DNA of 64,000 nt from Mytilus galloprovincialis (lineage: Eukaryota; Mollusca; Bivalvia; Mytilida; Mytilidae). Position numbers and translations under genes: made by a program. The stretch is taken from NCBI RefSeq assembly GCF_965363235.1, contig NC_134851.1:40142321-40206320 (forward strand), read 5' to 3'. The notes under the pieces were generated by a model. It had not been told where the DNA came from. It did no database searches and worked only from the letters and a program-made list of their open reading frames with translations. Below are positions 36,001 through 47,164 of this stretch, piece after piece. How positions within the stretch are numbered: the stretch's first letter is position 1; each line of letters starts with the position of its first letter.

Positions 36001-39000
36001 TCAAAAACCAAAGCATTTAGAGCAAATCTGACGTGGGGTAAATTTGTTAATCAGGTCAAGATCTTTCTGTCCTCGAATTTTCAGATGAATCCGACAACCC
36101 GTTGTTGGGTTGCTGCCCCTGAATTGGTAATTTTAGGGAATTTTTGCTGTTTTTGGTTATTATCTTGAATATTATTATAGATAGAGATAAACTGTAAACA
36201 GCAATAATGTTCAGCAAAGTTAGATTTACAAATAAGTCAACATGACCAAAATGGTCATTTGATTCCTTTAGGAGTTATTGACCTTTATAGTCAATTTTTA
36301 ACCATTTTTCGTAAATCTTAGAAATCTTTTACAAAAATCTTCTCCTCTGAAACTACTGGGCCAAATTAATCCAAACTTGGCCACAATCATCTTTGGGGTA
36401 TCTAATTGAAAAAAATGTGTCTGGTTACCCGGCCAACTAACCAAAATGGCTGCCACGGCTAAAAATAGAACATAGGGGTAAAATGCAGTTTTTGGCTTAT
36501 AACTCAAAAACCGAAGCATTTAGAGAAAATCTGACAGGGTTGAATTGTCTATCAGGTCAAGATCTATCTGCCCTGATATTTTCACATGGATCGGACAACC
36601 CGTTGTTAGGTTACTGCCCTGAGTTGGTAATTTTAAGGAAATTTTGCCGTTTTTTGTTATTATCTTGAATATTATTATAGATAGAGATAAACTGTAAAAA
36701 GCAATAATGTTCAGCAAAACAAGATCTACAAATAAGTTTTCATGACCAAAATAGTCAATTGACCCCCTAAGGAGTTATTGCCCTTTATGGGTAATTTTTA
36801 GCATTTTTCATAAATTTTTGTAAATTTTTAGAAAATATTTTCCACTGTAATTACTGGGCCAAGTTCATTATAGATAGAGATAATTGTAGCAACAAGAATG
36901 TTCAGTAAAGTAAGATCTACAAACACATCACCATCACCAAAACACAATTATGTCATGAATTTATCTGTGTCCATTGTTTAATATGCACATAGACCAAGGT
37001 GAGCGACACAGGCTCTTGAGAGCCTCTAGTTTTAATTAGTAAATGAATTCATATCTGCGTTCTTTGGTATTTGGATACGAGTGTAGTTGTCTGATCTGTA
37101 GTTTTACGGATTGTTTCTTATTATAGATTGCAACATTTTCAATGAGGGTGGATTCGGGTAATGCATGTTTCAGAAAAATTATTTACACTGTCGACACACC
37201 TATGTGTTTGTTGTTAGGGACGACATCAAAAGTTAAATGTAGGATAACAAAATTAATTCACATAGTTTTTCCTCTGCCCCCCTCCCCCTTCCCCCTCATA
37301 ACCTTAATATGGGAAAATGGATAAATTGATAGATCAATATGGATATATGTAAAATCAATGTCAAATAAACAAAACTTGCGGCAATTTACCCCCCCCCCCC
37401 CCATTAAAAAAACAACCACAAAACCAAATTACTTGAATAATTTTTAGCTCACCTGGCCCGAAGAGCCAAGTGAGCTTTTTTCATCACTTTGCGTCCGGCG
37501 TCCGTCGTCCGTCGTCGTCGTCGTCCGTCGTCGTTAACTTTTACAAAAATCTTCTTCTCTGAAACTATTGGGCCAAATTAAACCAAACTTGGCCACAATC
37601 ATCATTGGGGTATCTAGTTTAAAAAATGTGTGGCGTGACCCGGTCAACCAACCAAGATGACCGCCATGGTTAAAAATAGAACATACGGGTAAAATGTAGA
37701 TTTTGGCTTATAACTCTGAAACCAAAGCATTAAGAGCAAATCTGACATGAGGTAAAATTGTTTATCAGGTCAAGATCTATCTTCCGTGAAATTTTCAGAC
37801 GAATCTGACAACCGGTTGTTTGGTTGCTGCCCCTGAATTGTCAATTTTAAGGCAATTAAACTGATTTTTTGGCTATTATCTTGAATATTATTATAGATAG
37901 AGATAAACTGTAAACGGTAGTAATGTTCAAAAAAGTAAGATCTACAAATAAGTCAGCATGACTTAAATGGTCAGTTGATCCCTTAAGGAGTTATTGCCCT
38001 TTGTTGTCATTTTTACCAATTGTTCGTAAATTTTTGTAATCTTTTATAAAAATCTTCTCCTCTAAAACTATTGGTCCAAATTTAACCATACTTGGCCAAA
38101 ATCATTATTGAGGTATCTAGTTTAAAAAATGTGTGCGGTGACCCAGCCAACCAACCAAGATGGCCAACATGGCTAAAAATAGAACATAGGGTTAAAATGT
38201 AGATTTTGGCTTATAACTCTGAAACCAAAGCATTAAGAGCAATTCAGACATGGGGGTTAAATAGTTTTGCAAGTCAAGATCTATCTGCCCTGAAATGTTC
38301 AGATGAATCCGACAGCCGGTTGTTGGGTAGGTGCCCCTGAATTGGTAATTTTTAAGGAAACTTTGCTGTTTTTGGTAATTATCTTGAATATTATTATAGA
38401 TAGAGATAAACTGTAAACAGCAATAATGTTCAGCAAAGTAAGATCCACAAATAAGTCAACATGACCAAAAAGGTCAGTTGACCCCTTAAGGAGTTATTGC
38501 CCTTTTTAGTCAATTTTTAATAATTTTGTAAATTTTGTAAATTTTTGTAAATTTTAACAAAATATTTCCTCTGTAACTAATTGGCCAAGTTCATTATAAA
38601 TAGAGATGATTGTAAGAAGCATGAATGTTCAGTAAAGTAAGATCTACAAACACAACACCATCACCAAAACACAATTTTGTCATTAATACATTTGTGTTCT
38701 TTGTTTAATATGCACATAGACCAAGGTGAACTTCTAGTTGTTATCCTACGTTGATCTTTAGATGTAGTTTCTTACCTTGATAGGTCTCTTTCGTAAATTC
38801 ATTTACAGTATTTGAACTTCGGTAAACTGCTGTTCGTATGCTTAATTTTATTTACGAATTTGTTTTTGCAGTGGTGTGTTTCTGGTGTTTGCACATCAGA
38901 TAGCAACGCTCCATCTGGGAATGGTAAGTGTTTGATTTACGCTTGATGTTCCCTATTTCATTTTACTTTATACCATGTATGCAATGAAGAATTATTTTTT

Positions 39001-39482
39001 TTGAATAAAAGAAATCCTCTAAATATCTTGTTATACTTTTTTTTCAAAATGAAAATTGAGGAATACTAAAAGGCCTCTGAGATCTATTGAAAAAGTAATA
39101 AATTCTCACTCATGACAACACCATCAGTTTTAGATTTTTAATAGGGTAGTATAAGTCATCGGTCTTAAGTATATCATTACATATCAAACAATATGTTAAA
39201 TAATGATATACTGTGAATTCATTTATTTTCGTGGGTTCCAATTTTCGTTGATAAAGGAAAACTTGTATGTTTGTGGATATATTTCGTGGTTTTACCGAGA
39301 TGTGCATACAAGTCTTTAGAAAATTTATCACTCGTTGGACATCTAATTTCGTGGTTAACTTGTACTGTCAAAATCCACAAAAATTGATATCCCAACGAAT
39401 AATAATGAATCCACTGTCTTTGTAATTATATATAATAACAATAATAATGATAATAACAATAATAATAATAATAATAATAATG

Positions 39483-39573
<91 letters not shown>

Positions 39574-39596
39574 TTAATAATAATAAAATAAATGAA

Positions 39597-39673
<77 letters not shown>

Positions 39674-42600
39674 TGATCAAGTAATAAAAAAACTATACTG
39701 AAGGATCATTCAATTTTATGAGTTAAAAAGACAAAAAATCAAACTTTATATTAAACTTTGCAAGTGAAGTACTGTTTATGATATCAATAATAGCTGCAAT
39801 ACACAATTTTTATATCAGAAAAAATTAATCATGTTTTTAATATTATTTTTATATTTTATTTCATAATCAGAAAACTGTCTATACGGCGACAGAAAAGGAG
39901 TGGTATTTAATGATGTTGGGTGGACTTGTGCTCAGATGTACATTTTGGGTCCTCACAACTGTGATAATACACAAGTACAACAGCTATGTTGCGCATCGTG
40001 TAACCCTGAAACAACAACAATTGCATTAACAACAGAAGCCCAAACAACAACAACTAAATTACTGACTACAACTGATTATTTAACGACAACAGAATCATTT
40101 ACAACAACAGAACCTCTGACAACAACTAAATCAGTTACTACAACAGAGCCTTTGACAACTACTGAATCTGTCACCACAACAAAGCCTTTGACAACAACTG
40201 AATCTGTCACAACAACAAAGCCTCTGAGAACAACTGAATCTGTCACAACAACAAAACCTCTGACAACAACTGAATCTGTCACAACAACAAAGCCTCTGAC
40301 AACAACTGAATCTGTCACAACATCAGAGCCTCGGGCAACAACTGAATCTGTCACAACAACAGAGCCTAGGACAACAACTGATTATGTCACAACAACAAAG
40401 CCTCTGACAACAACTGAATCTGTCACAACAACAGAGCCTCTGACAACAACTGAATCCGTTACTACAACAGAACCTCTGACAACAACCGAATTAGTTACAA
40501 CCACAGAGGCTGTGACAACAAAAGAACCAGTTACTACAACAGAGACTTTGACAACAACTGAATATGTCACTACATCAGAGCCTCTGACAACAACCGAATC
40601 AGTTACCATCACAGAGGCTGTGACAATAACCGAATCAGTTACTACAACAGAGCATGCGACACTAACTGAATTAGCTACTACACCAGAGCATGTGACAACA
40701 ACTACAGCAGTAGCTACACCAGAGCCTGTGACAACAACTGAATCAGTTACTACAATAGAACCTGTGACAAAAACTGAATCAGTAACTACAATAGAGCCTG
40801 TGACAACAACTGAATCAGTTACTACAACGGAGCCTGTGATATCAACTGAATCATTAGCTACAACAGAATTATTGACAACTAAAAATGCAGGTTCTACAAC
40901 AGAACATCCGCCAACTCTTGAATCAGTTGTTACAACACACCCACAAACATCTACAAAATCAGTCACTACAACAGAACCTCTAACAACTCCCGAAGCAGTT
41001 ATAACAACTCAGCCACAAACAACTACAAAATCAGTAACTACAACAAAGCTTCAAACAACTGCAGAGTCGGTTACTACAAATAAGCTTCTAACAACAAGAA
41101 AAACAGAACCTCTAACATCCTCTAAGTCAGTAATTACACAAGAACCTGAATCATTCACTTCAGCAAAGACGATAACAACTACAGAAACAGTCACTACAAC
41201 AGAACCTCAAACAACTCCTGGATCAGTTATAACAACCCAACCACAAACAACTACAAGATCAGTAACTACAAGAATACCTGTTACATCCTCTAATTCACAA
41301 ACTACACAAGAACCTCTAACAACAATTGAACCAGTTACAACAACTAAGCCATTACCAAGTACTACATCAGTTACTTCAACAGAACCTATAACAACTGCAT
41401 CAGATACTACCACAGATTTACTTACAACTACTTTAGGAAAATCATCAACTTCGTCATCAGGATTGGTTGATACGTCAAGTAAGTAAATGATACAAAACGG
41501 GCGGGGTAGATACCAGGGTGGAATTTCACAATTTTAAGCGATAGAATGATAGAAATTATCATTTGAAAGCAAAATGACAAACAGTCCACAAAAATTTACA
41601 CAAAACACATTGATCAACACATATCTCACAAAAGTTAACAGAAGAAGACTTGGGTGCTTCAGCATAAATGACAAAAACAGTTATTTAATTAATTATACTG
41701 ACGGAAAAGTTATTCATTTGCTACATTTCATCTGACTTTAAAAGTGATATTCCATGAAAAAGAACTGTGTCATTTTGTCTCTGGTGAAGAGTTGCCTTAT
41801 TGGCAATCATACCACATCTTCTTTTAAAATTTCAAAAAAATGTACATCTTTATATATATATATATATATAAACTACGCCATACAAAAGAAACTCATGCCA
41901 ATTATGTTATCAACTTATTCTTCCAGGACAGTTTGAAGCTTCTGTGACAATGGATAAAACTTGGAATCCAGCATATGCTAACTCTTCAAGCACAGAATAT
42001 TTGGACTTACAGAAAAACTTTACTAAACAGGTAGGTTCCATTAAGACTGTACTAGACATACACAACAGTTATCAACTATTTCTTTAAACAAAGCATACTT
42101 AGGCAGCCTCTGTTGTGATAGATATCACTACATGATATTAGGGTAAACAAGTTTTGGTTGATTTACTGCTACAAATAGATTTGTCTTGCCTTTTCAAGAG
42201 TATGATATACTTAGGTCAAAGGTATAACTTAAAAACAAAATTACGACAGTCGCACTTTTTGTATACAAATCACTTATCATTTGCAGGCAAAAAGGGCCTA
42301 CATTGCTTAGGAATTTTGAAAAATATAGCTAAGGTAATGTAATCAAGGGAAAGAAAAATCAATGCATATTATATCCTTGAATCTATATGAGCTCACTTAT
42401 TTTTCAACATGAGACAAAAGGAAACACATTTCACTTTTTTTCAATTGTGATTAATAGACCAGTCACGAAAAGTATTTTGTGAATGATTTACGTTATAAAT
42501 TATTTTTTTGGAGTGTCCTGTGGCAAGTCAGAAAAGTGGCAATTGTTGTATTGTATTTCGTTTCTGTGTGTGTTGCATTTTAGTGATGTGTTCTGTTGTG

Positions 42601-45600
42601 TCTTGGTTCTCCTCTTGTATTTGTTGTGTTTCCCTCAGTTTTAGTTTTTTATTTTCTTAATCGATTTGAGAATTTCGAACGACAGTGTACTACTGTTGCC
42701 TTTATTTACGTAAGTGTCAATGGGCGTTCATGACATCATTGTCGTAATTGTATAAACGGAATGTATGATTTTTTTTATAGTTAAGCACAAAATATTTCGC
42801 TTGTTTGCCTAAGAAAATGTACAGACTTTCATATGAGTAGGTTTAATAAATGTTTATTAATCTTTACAGCTTACGAATATGTATGAAAATACAACAATAA
42901 AAGACGATATTGAGAATGTGACCATCACTGGATTTAGGTAAACTATATTTATATTATATCACTTCTTTGTAACTGTTTTCATGAAATGTACTTGCTTCAC
43001 ATTTCTGATACATTTGTACAGGTATAATATATGTACCACCATTGATTTTCACCTACCCGTCGTTGTTACATTTGCACTTATCTGTGTTTCAAATAAAGAA
43101 ATACTTGGCATTAGTAGTTAAGTTTTATTCTGTCCAGTACTATAGACAAACTTTTACATAATGATTCATTGCATAAACGAAATAACCTACACTTAGTGTT
43201 AAGCAATTAAATGATCACCCTCTTTCTTCCTGTGTTTTAGGAACCACGAAATTTCAAGTTTCCCAAAAATTTTATAGAAACACCAAATAAAAAAATATTG
43301 GTTAATTGCACATAAATAAACAATATTTATTTAAGAAAGTTCGCTGGTCAGTTTCAAAATAAAAAAAGCTTTTCATAACACTAGTATATATTGATAGGGG
43401 ATTAATTGATGAATCAAAAAGGCCTAAAAAAATATAGGGGTCAATGTGTTTGTTTTCGGGATATAAGCCATTGGAATATTGGCGGGAAAGTGTTCTCTCT
43501 TGCTTTTTCATAGCTTTATCATTGACCAGTTAAAGTTCTCAAAAACTATTAAAAAATAAATAAGATTTCATAAGACTTTTACAAATGGCTTATAAGTATA
43601 CATGTAAAAGATTTATAAAAAGGAAAATGGGGGTCCATTGGCAAAAAATTGGATAAAGCCAGAGGATTTCGAAAATCTGACAAAAATTTCAAAACATAAC
43701 AAGCAAACATCCTTAAACTTACTTTTGACATATAACATTATGTAAAAGATTCCAATGTTTAAATTAAATAGTGTGGCAAAGCAAGCATCTGGGATATAAC
43801 TTCGGTTTTAAATAAAATTGATAATTAATTTCTGTTCGTATCATTTGATGTAAATTGCATGACGTTCATGACTTTCATGACCTTCACATGTAATTAATCT
43901 AGGAATGGCAGTGTTATTACGGATTACATAATAGAACTGAAACCAGGGACAACAGAATCTGAAACAACTATAACAAATATTACAAAAGAAGCAGTGGAAA
44001 ATATCAAGTCAAATCCTTCACCAGATTTTGACCTTATCAAGTTGATTAACACAGACAAAATTGTTGTCGAAGAAGTTATTGGTAAGCTGTGCATGCACGT
44101 AAATTTAGAATATGTATCATTTCTTTTATATATATCTGTATTGGTTGCATTGAACACAAGTGAACGGAGATCTTGCTTAGTCAGCGGATATTTGTGTTGC
44201 TATAACGAAGTTCACTTATTTACTTGAAATAAATAAAATTTAGTAAATATCATCTGTAAAATATATGGGTCTGAAGCGACCGAACCACGTAGTATTTGAA
44301 ATTGAAACCAATGCAACCAGGAACGAATAATACCCGAAAAATACAGAGCTGTATAACCAAAAGAGACCGTAGATTTATGCCAAATAAATCTCATGTCAGC
44401 TATCTTCTTGGGATAGTAAATTGGTGATACAGTGTGAATTTGTATCATTTGTGATTGAAATGTATAAAGGATACTGATCTGTATATCAAACTTCCCAAAA
44501 TTTATTTTCCCCCCAAAATACATTATTTTGGCTATTAATTTTCTGCCGTAAAGTCATAAATGGTCATTATATATTAACTACTGCAAAGTCTCACCGAATT
44601 ATATTCAATCGTTGTATACATAAAAAAAAGCCATGTCAACAATTTACTGAACGTGTCCATTCTGATTGAATTATATGCATACATATGACATGCTTACTTT
44701 ATTGCTGCTATAAGCATCAATCACTTTTCATATTTTTTAGCAAAAACAACGTCGCAACCAGATGAAACTACTCAAAGTACAACGCAGTCAGTGGAGACAA
44801 CGGATAATCTAGGTATGATGTAATAGATATTTTTCTGCTATTTTTACGCTTAATATTATATTTTTTAAGCGGTTTTATTTTCTGACAAATAAAAAAAGAA
44901 TGTGTAGGACTCTGATTTATGTGAGAACAGTTTTGATTTACAAAACGCTTGATATATTTTTTTATGTTACAAAAAATGCCTCCACATATGCGTTAATACA
45001 AAATTGTAATTCTGACAGTTACATATAGGTTTACAAAATGAAATCACACAGTTCTGTCCAGTGTATTAATATGTGTCTCCCAAATAATTACTTCTACCTT
45101 GTAGACACACCGTATAATTATCATTTAATCTTAAATTTAATTTTATTATAAACAGAACCATCATCATTTTGTATTTTTGCAGACTTGACTGTTTCGAGTA
45201 TATGCTATATTTACAATATTATAATAACACTTCACTGAACTTTGTTATTGAATTACAGTGTCTGGTTTCCATAACCTACCATATTGACTTTATGATTACT
45301 TTTTACTGAATTTTGATATTGTTTATTTACAGAGCCTCTGATAATTGGTATCGGTGCCGTTGGTGGAGTTATCATATTAGGCATCGGAATTTGCATTATT
45401 ATTTGTTGTATGCGTTCGAGGAAAACATCACAAAATGCAGATAAAACAAATAAGGTAACACATGTTTTAATTTATATCTTTTGCGCGATATATTTCATAC
45501 CATTACAGCGTCATGTCATTGGTTGATACCTACAGAACTGCAATTAAAATAGATATATGGGTTTCACTCATGAGACAGTTGGTCTGTGACACGAGATGAA

Positions 45601-46447
45601 TCAAATGTATGTGATAATTAAATAGTGCATAATTATTGTCCGTTCAAATGTTTTGAATGAAGAAATTAAGATCGCTTATTAAGGTGGATCATAGTTTTTA
45701 TATTTCTTAGCCCGAATTTTCATATATTTTGCCAAAATGTAGATTTTGCTACGCTTTTTTTCCATTAAACATGATTAAAAATTTGGATCACTGTGCTATT
45801 TTCAAGCCACAAGATCATGAAATCTATGAGAAAATTTCAATATCATTCAAGTATATAACTGTCTCTTTAAGATTTTTCTCCTTAAAAGGCAAGGTTGAAC
45901 ATTTTTAATAATGCAATGAATCAATTATTGTTTTATACACATAAACAATCTCACACATAAATCGCAAATTTGTTATAAAACTTGATGTTTGAGGCAAAGA
46001 TCTAGAGCGATTGTGTACTGTTATTGTACAATTCGAAATCGCTGTATACACTGAATTTACCTCAGACGACATATCAAAAAATGAAATATTTTAAATTATA
46101 ATGTTCAATACAATATGAACACGAAAATCATTTCAAACAATTACCTCATATTATTTTACATCGTTGATTAATTATCAATTACATTAACAGTTATCTCACT
46201 TATATATTTTCAGTCATATCTTAACCGAGATGATGGGCACATAAATCATGGAATGATCAAAGACAGTGTTCGTGAATCTCATTCATTCAATGGATTTGAA
46301 GGAAGAACATCCAATAGACAGCCTATAGATCCGTATAGAACATCGTATGGGAATTCAAACAACACTAATCCCGCGTGGTATCCTGCTTATAATGCAGATA
46401 CGATGTTTGGCTCAGGCGGACGTCATAATGAAGGGTTTTCTTCATAA
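17181..46447 (+). CDS. Membrane-anchored ADAM/ADAMTS-like metalloprotease with mucin stalk and SEA domain
   Basis: Twenty-one exons joined here by eye: 17181-17271, 19810-20018, 20618-20695, 23658-23802, 24969-25077, 25747-25840, 26634-26711, 27770-27924, 28615-28652, 29825-29930, 30351-30515, 31148-31298, 31901-32017, 38872-38923, 39871-41478, 41927-42030, 42870-42937, 43903-44081, 44741-44812, 45333-45454, 46214-46447. All have ag/gt borders and matching phases, giving about 1,324 residues. Order: signal peptide (1-17); prodomain ending RKHHRQKR (furin-type, cut after 191); M12B catalytic domain with HELGHSLSAQHD (363-374) and Met-turn YIM; ADAMTS-like Cys-rich region (423-575); Thr-rich stalk (to about 1065); SEA domain with GSVIT (1125-1129); transmembrane helix (about 1209-1232); cytoplasmic tail. 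Zinc ligands H363, H367, H373 and catalytic E364 are all present, so it should be active. No thrombospondin type-1 repeat or classical disintegrin loop was seen. Exon borders need transcript data. Confidence 0.85.
17511..17654 (+). repeat. Dispersed mytilid repeat R1
   Basis: Contains the family core ggagagttgtctcattggca followed by a catcccaacttct end. Related copies lie at 18072-18225 (minus), 21140-21405, 32765-33068, 41758-41825, 46668-46795, 53295-53475 (minus) and 63785-63832. Non-coding. Confidence 0.7.
17770..17920 (+). pseudogene. Decayed duplicate of exon 1
   Basis: About 600 bases downstream of exon 1 lies a second copy that includes part of its 5' flank. It still reads CFLRWSSHDNVEYK against CFLRWSSNDNVEYK in exon 1. 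The start codon is AGG in place of ATG, the signal-peptide part is shifted by a 2-base loss, and the donor is the weak gttata. In the 16 conserved codons, nine differ silently and only two change the residue. The copy therefore looks selected for most of its life before decay. It may be the remnant of a paralogous first exon. Confidence 0.7.
18072..18225 (-). repeat. Dispersed repeat R1, inverted copy
   Basis: Reads agaagatgtggtatgtttgc and then agacaactctccacaaccac, the reverse complement of the R1 end. It is preceded by a (ta)n run at about 18043-18070. Confidence 0.7.
20290..20465 (-). repeat. Dispersed mytilid repeat R2
   Basis: Holds the reverse complement of the R2 core cctgtaccaagtcaggaata with the usual flanks. 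Other copies: 24000-24160, 28005-28165, 29200-29310 and 53480-53560 (minus); about 28700-28800, 47660-47830 and 48865-49080 (plus). The last bases of the window start another copy. Confidence 0.65.
21140..21405 (+). repeat. Dispersed repeat R1, longer copy
   Basis: Runs from gcagttgtcgtttgttaatg through ggggccctttatagcttttt to gagttgtctcattggcactc, so it includes the 5' half missing from short copies. Confidence 0.65.
21418..21640 (-). repeat. Dispersed repeat R6
   Basis: Shares, in inverted orientation, the block around tccgcactatcattttctat with 26200-26515, including the segment near gatcatatcatagggaaa and a terminal cggacgtac motif. Confidence 0.55.
26200..26515 (+). repeat. Dispersed repeat R6, second copy
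   Basis: Inverted relative to 21418-21640; starts at the cgtccgttcgtccgtcc motif and ends near gatagtgcggatgaggcatc. Lies in intron 6. Confidence 0.55.
27484..27747. repeat. Two adjacent foldback units in intron 7
   Basis: The first unit, 27484-27609, has ends agcaatataatattt and its inverse aaatattatattgct. The second, 27620-27747, has arms of about 35 bases starting agggttattgcatgaatatt. Non-coding, with a tgacgtcatca word in the first. Confidence 0.55.
28433..28560 (+). repeat. Dispersed SINE-like repeat R4
   Basis: About 130 bases running from ggggaatgtgtcaaagggac to tccttcagcttgcccctaa. A second copy is at 56795-56930. It sits directly before exon 9 (28615), in intron 8. Confidence 0.6.
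28800..29030 (+). repeat. Dispersed repeat R3
   Basis: Core gtttccctcagttttagttt followed by actactgttgcctttattta. Other copies are at 42540-42715 (plus) and 49255-49400 (minus). Lies in intron 9. Confidence 0.6.
32765..33068 (+). repeat. Dispersed repeat R1, full-looking copy
   Basis: Runs from attcagtggttgtcgtttg to gcaatcataccacatcttt, the longest copy of this family in the window. Intron 13. Confidence 0.7.
33610..37029 (+). mobile_element. Helitron-like non-autonomous element, copy A
   Basis: Starts with a hairpin (33610-33640: AGCTCAC and TGGCCC paired with GGGCCA and GTGAGCT), then a gtccgtcgtc array, then several units of about 0.5 kb (starts near 33736, 35489 and 36328, with a partial unit near 35935). 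It ends in a second hairpin, AGGCTCTTGAGAGCCT (37010-37025), followed at once by CTAG. A 3' hairpin before a CTAG end and internal tandem units suggest a Helentron/DINE-type element; this is inference. A hAT-type element interrupts the first unit. No coding capacity. Confidence 0.6.
34111..35356. mobile_element. hAT-type non-autonomous element nested in copy A
   Basis: 1,246 bases bounded by a perfect 8-base target duplication, ctgtaaac, at 34103-34110 and 35357-35364. The inverted ends are CATACTTGGGGTCAATTA and, read inward from the right, CAGGGATGGGGTAATTGA. The subterminal regions are rich in aattacattac-like words in both orientations. 8-base duplications and CA-starting ends fit the hAT superfamily. 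No transposase ORF. Confidence 0.8.
37446..38737 (+). mobile_element. Helitron-like non-autonomous element, copy B
   Basis: Same family and orientation as 33610-37029, with the same 5' hairpin (one arm mutated), the gtccgtcgtc array and two full units (about 37540-38049 and 38050-38560). It ends accaaggtgaacttCTAG without the 3' hairpin, so it is shortened at that end. Intron 13. Confidence 0.6.
39210..39416. mobile_element. Small MITE with inverted ends
   Basis: Left end CTGTGAATTCATTTATT and right end, read inward, CAGTGGATTCATTATT are imperfect inverted termini. The words tttcgtgg recur inside. Non-coding, intron 14. Confidence 0.5.
39430..39675. repeat. AAT trinucleotide microsatellite, about 245 bp
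   Basis: Nearly pure (aat)n with a few g and c interruptions, in intron 14 just upstream of the mucin exon. The all-Asn and all-Ile open frames over it are artefacts. Confidence 0.95.
39871..41478 (+). other. Exon 15: Thr-rich mucin stalk, 36-bp repeats
   Basis: One 1,608-base exon. After the six-Cys module it is almost wholly Thr, Ser, Pro, Glu and Val, built on a 12-residue period of the form TTTESVTTTKPL. The best-matching copies lie at about 40140-40560 and the array degenerates towards 41480. Dense Thr implies heavy O-glycosylation and an extended rod between the protease and the membrane. It ends A/gtaagt, which joins in phase to the SEA exon. Antisense open frames across it are artefacts of the repeat period. 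Confidence 0.85.
41927..44081 (+). other. Exons 16-18: SEA domain
   Basis: Three exons read FEASVTMDKTWNPAYANSSS, TEYLDLQKNFTKQLTNMYEN, then VTITGFRNGSVITDYIIEL. This follows the SEA fold sequence pattern (opening strand, SxEY helix, IxGFRxGSVxxDY hairpin). The GSVIT at residues 1125-1129 matches the autoproteolytic G/SVVV-type site, so the protein may be cut and held non-covalently. SEA domains are typical of membrane mucins, where they sit next to the membrane as here. Confidence 0.8.
42540..42715 (+). repeat. Dispersed repeat R3, second copy
   Basis: Matches 28800-29030 over gtttccctcagttttagttt and the downstream block. Intron 16. Confidence 0.6.
44741..46447 (+). other. Exons 19-21: juxtamembrane linker, TM helix, cytoplasmic tail
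   Basis: Exon 19 encodes a short Thr/Ser/Gln linker. Exon 20 encodes IIGIGAVGGVIILGIGICII followed by ICCMRSRK, a single transmembrane helix with a basic stop-transfer end and juxtamembrane cysteines that could be palmitoylated. Exon 21 encodes a polar tail of about 77 residues rich in Asn, Ser, Gly and Tyr and ends at the TAA 46445-46447. Confidence 0.85.
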
Positions 46448-46667
46448 TGCCACCACATCTTAAGATTAGAAAAAGGGCTCATAGCTAACACACATGTGAT
46501 AAAGGCCTCTAATATCTTACTGGTACGGGTATCACGCGACCCACAGTTCATGCCAGTCAAATCGTTTGTTCAGAGGAATCTGTTGTATTAATAATACACG
46601 AATACGACGATTCATAGGTTATCTGATGCGAAAACGTATCACTACCTGATAGACTTTTTTAGAGCTG

Positions 46668-46795
46668 ACTATGCGATACGGGCTTTGCTCATTGTTGAAG
46701 GCTGTACGAGGACCTATTGTTGTTAATTTCTGTGTCATTTTGGTATCTTGTGGACAGTTGTCTCATTGGCAATCAAACCACATCTTTTTTTTTTA
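46668..46795 (+). repeat. Dispersed repeat R1 after the metalloprotease stop
   Basis: Begins tatgcgatacgggctttgct and ends gcaatcaaaccacatc. It lies about 220 bases past the stop codon, so it may be part of the 3' untranslated region. Confidence 0.6.
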
Positions 46796-47164
46796 TATCT
46801 CTAGGGTAATTGACAATACTTTGCAGATTTGCTCTAAAATTTACAGATATGAGTTTCATGTGTATAAGGAGCAAACAATAATGAAAACAAACCTGGATAG
46901 CATGTGTATCTATTATAAATTTTAGAAATTCGTATAACAATTTTAGCATTCTTTTTTTAATCGTTTAATCCCATATAAACATTTTTTGCATTGAAATAGT
47001 AATATTTCATATGTAAACTTTATAAACAGTCGCAACCTCCAAAAATAGTAAATAACTTTATAATTATAGACAATAGATCACATTAAAAGTTGTCATGGCA
47101 ATCATTCAAGACGTTCGATTTTCTTAAAATGACATACATTCATTATGTTTGTTAGGTCACTGAA

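Larger units (their letters stand above)
31148..40005 (+). other. Exons 12-15 start: cysteine-rich region
   Basis: It reads NNCMKTLGS, then GQVYDADAQCSHIYGDGSNMC, NVLWCSNQDGSSC, GTLCGNKK and WCVSGVC, the pattern of the ADAMTS-type Cys-rich (ADAM_CR_2-like) domain. A final six-Cys module (ENCLYGD, WTCAQM, HNCDN, LCCASC) resembles small ShK-like or MIG-17-like C-terminal modules; that identity is tentative. The KK/WC junction spans the 6.9-kb intron 13. Confidence 0.7.

Noticed and set aside
35661-36717. Open frames of 60-105 codons in the Helitron-like element
   Set aside because: They recur with each tandem unit, lack conserved domains and differ in frame between units.
39426-39701. Poly-Ile and poly-Asn open frames
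   Set aside because: Pure AAT microsatellite.
40076-41413. Long antisense open frames rich in Val and Asp over the Thr-rich exon
   Set aside because: They follow from a 36-bp period on the complementary strand; the sense strand has splice-bounded exon borders in phase.
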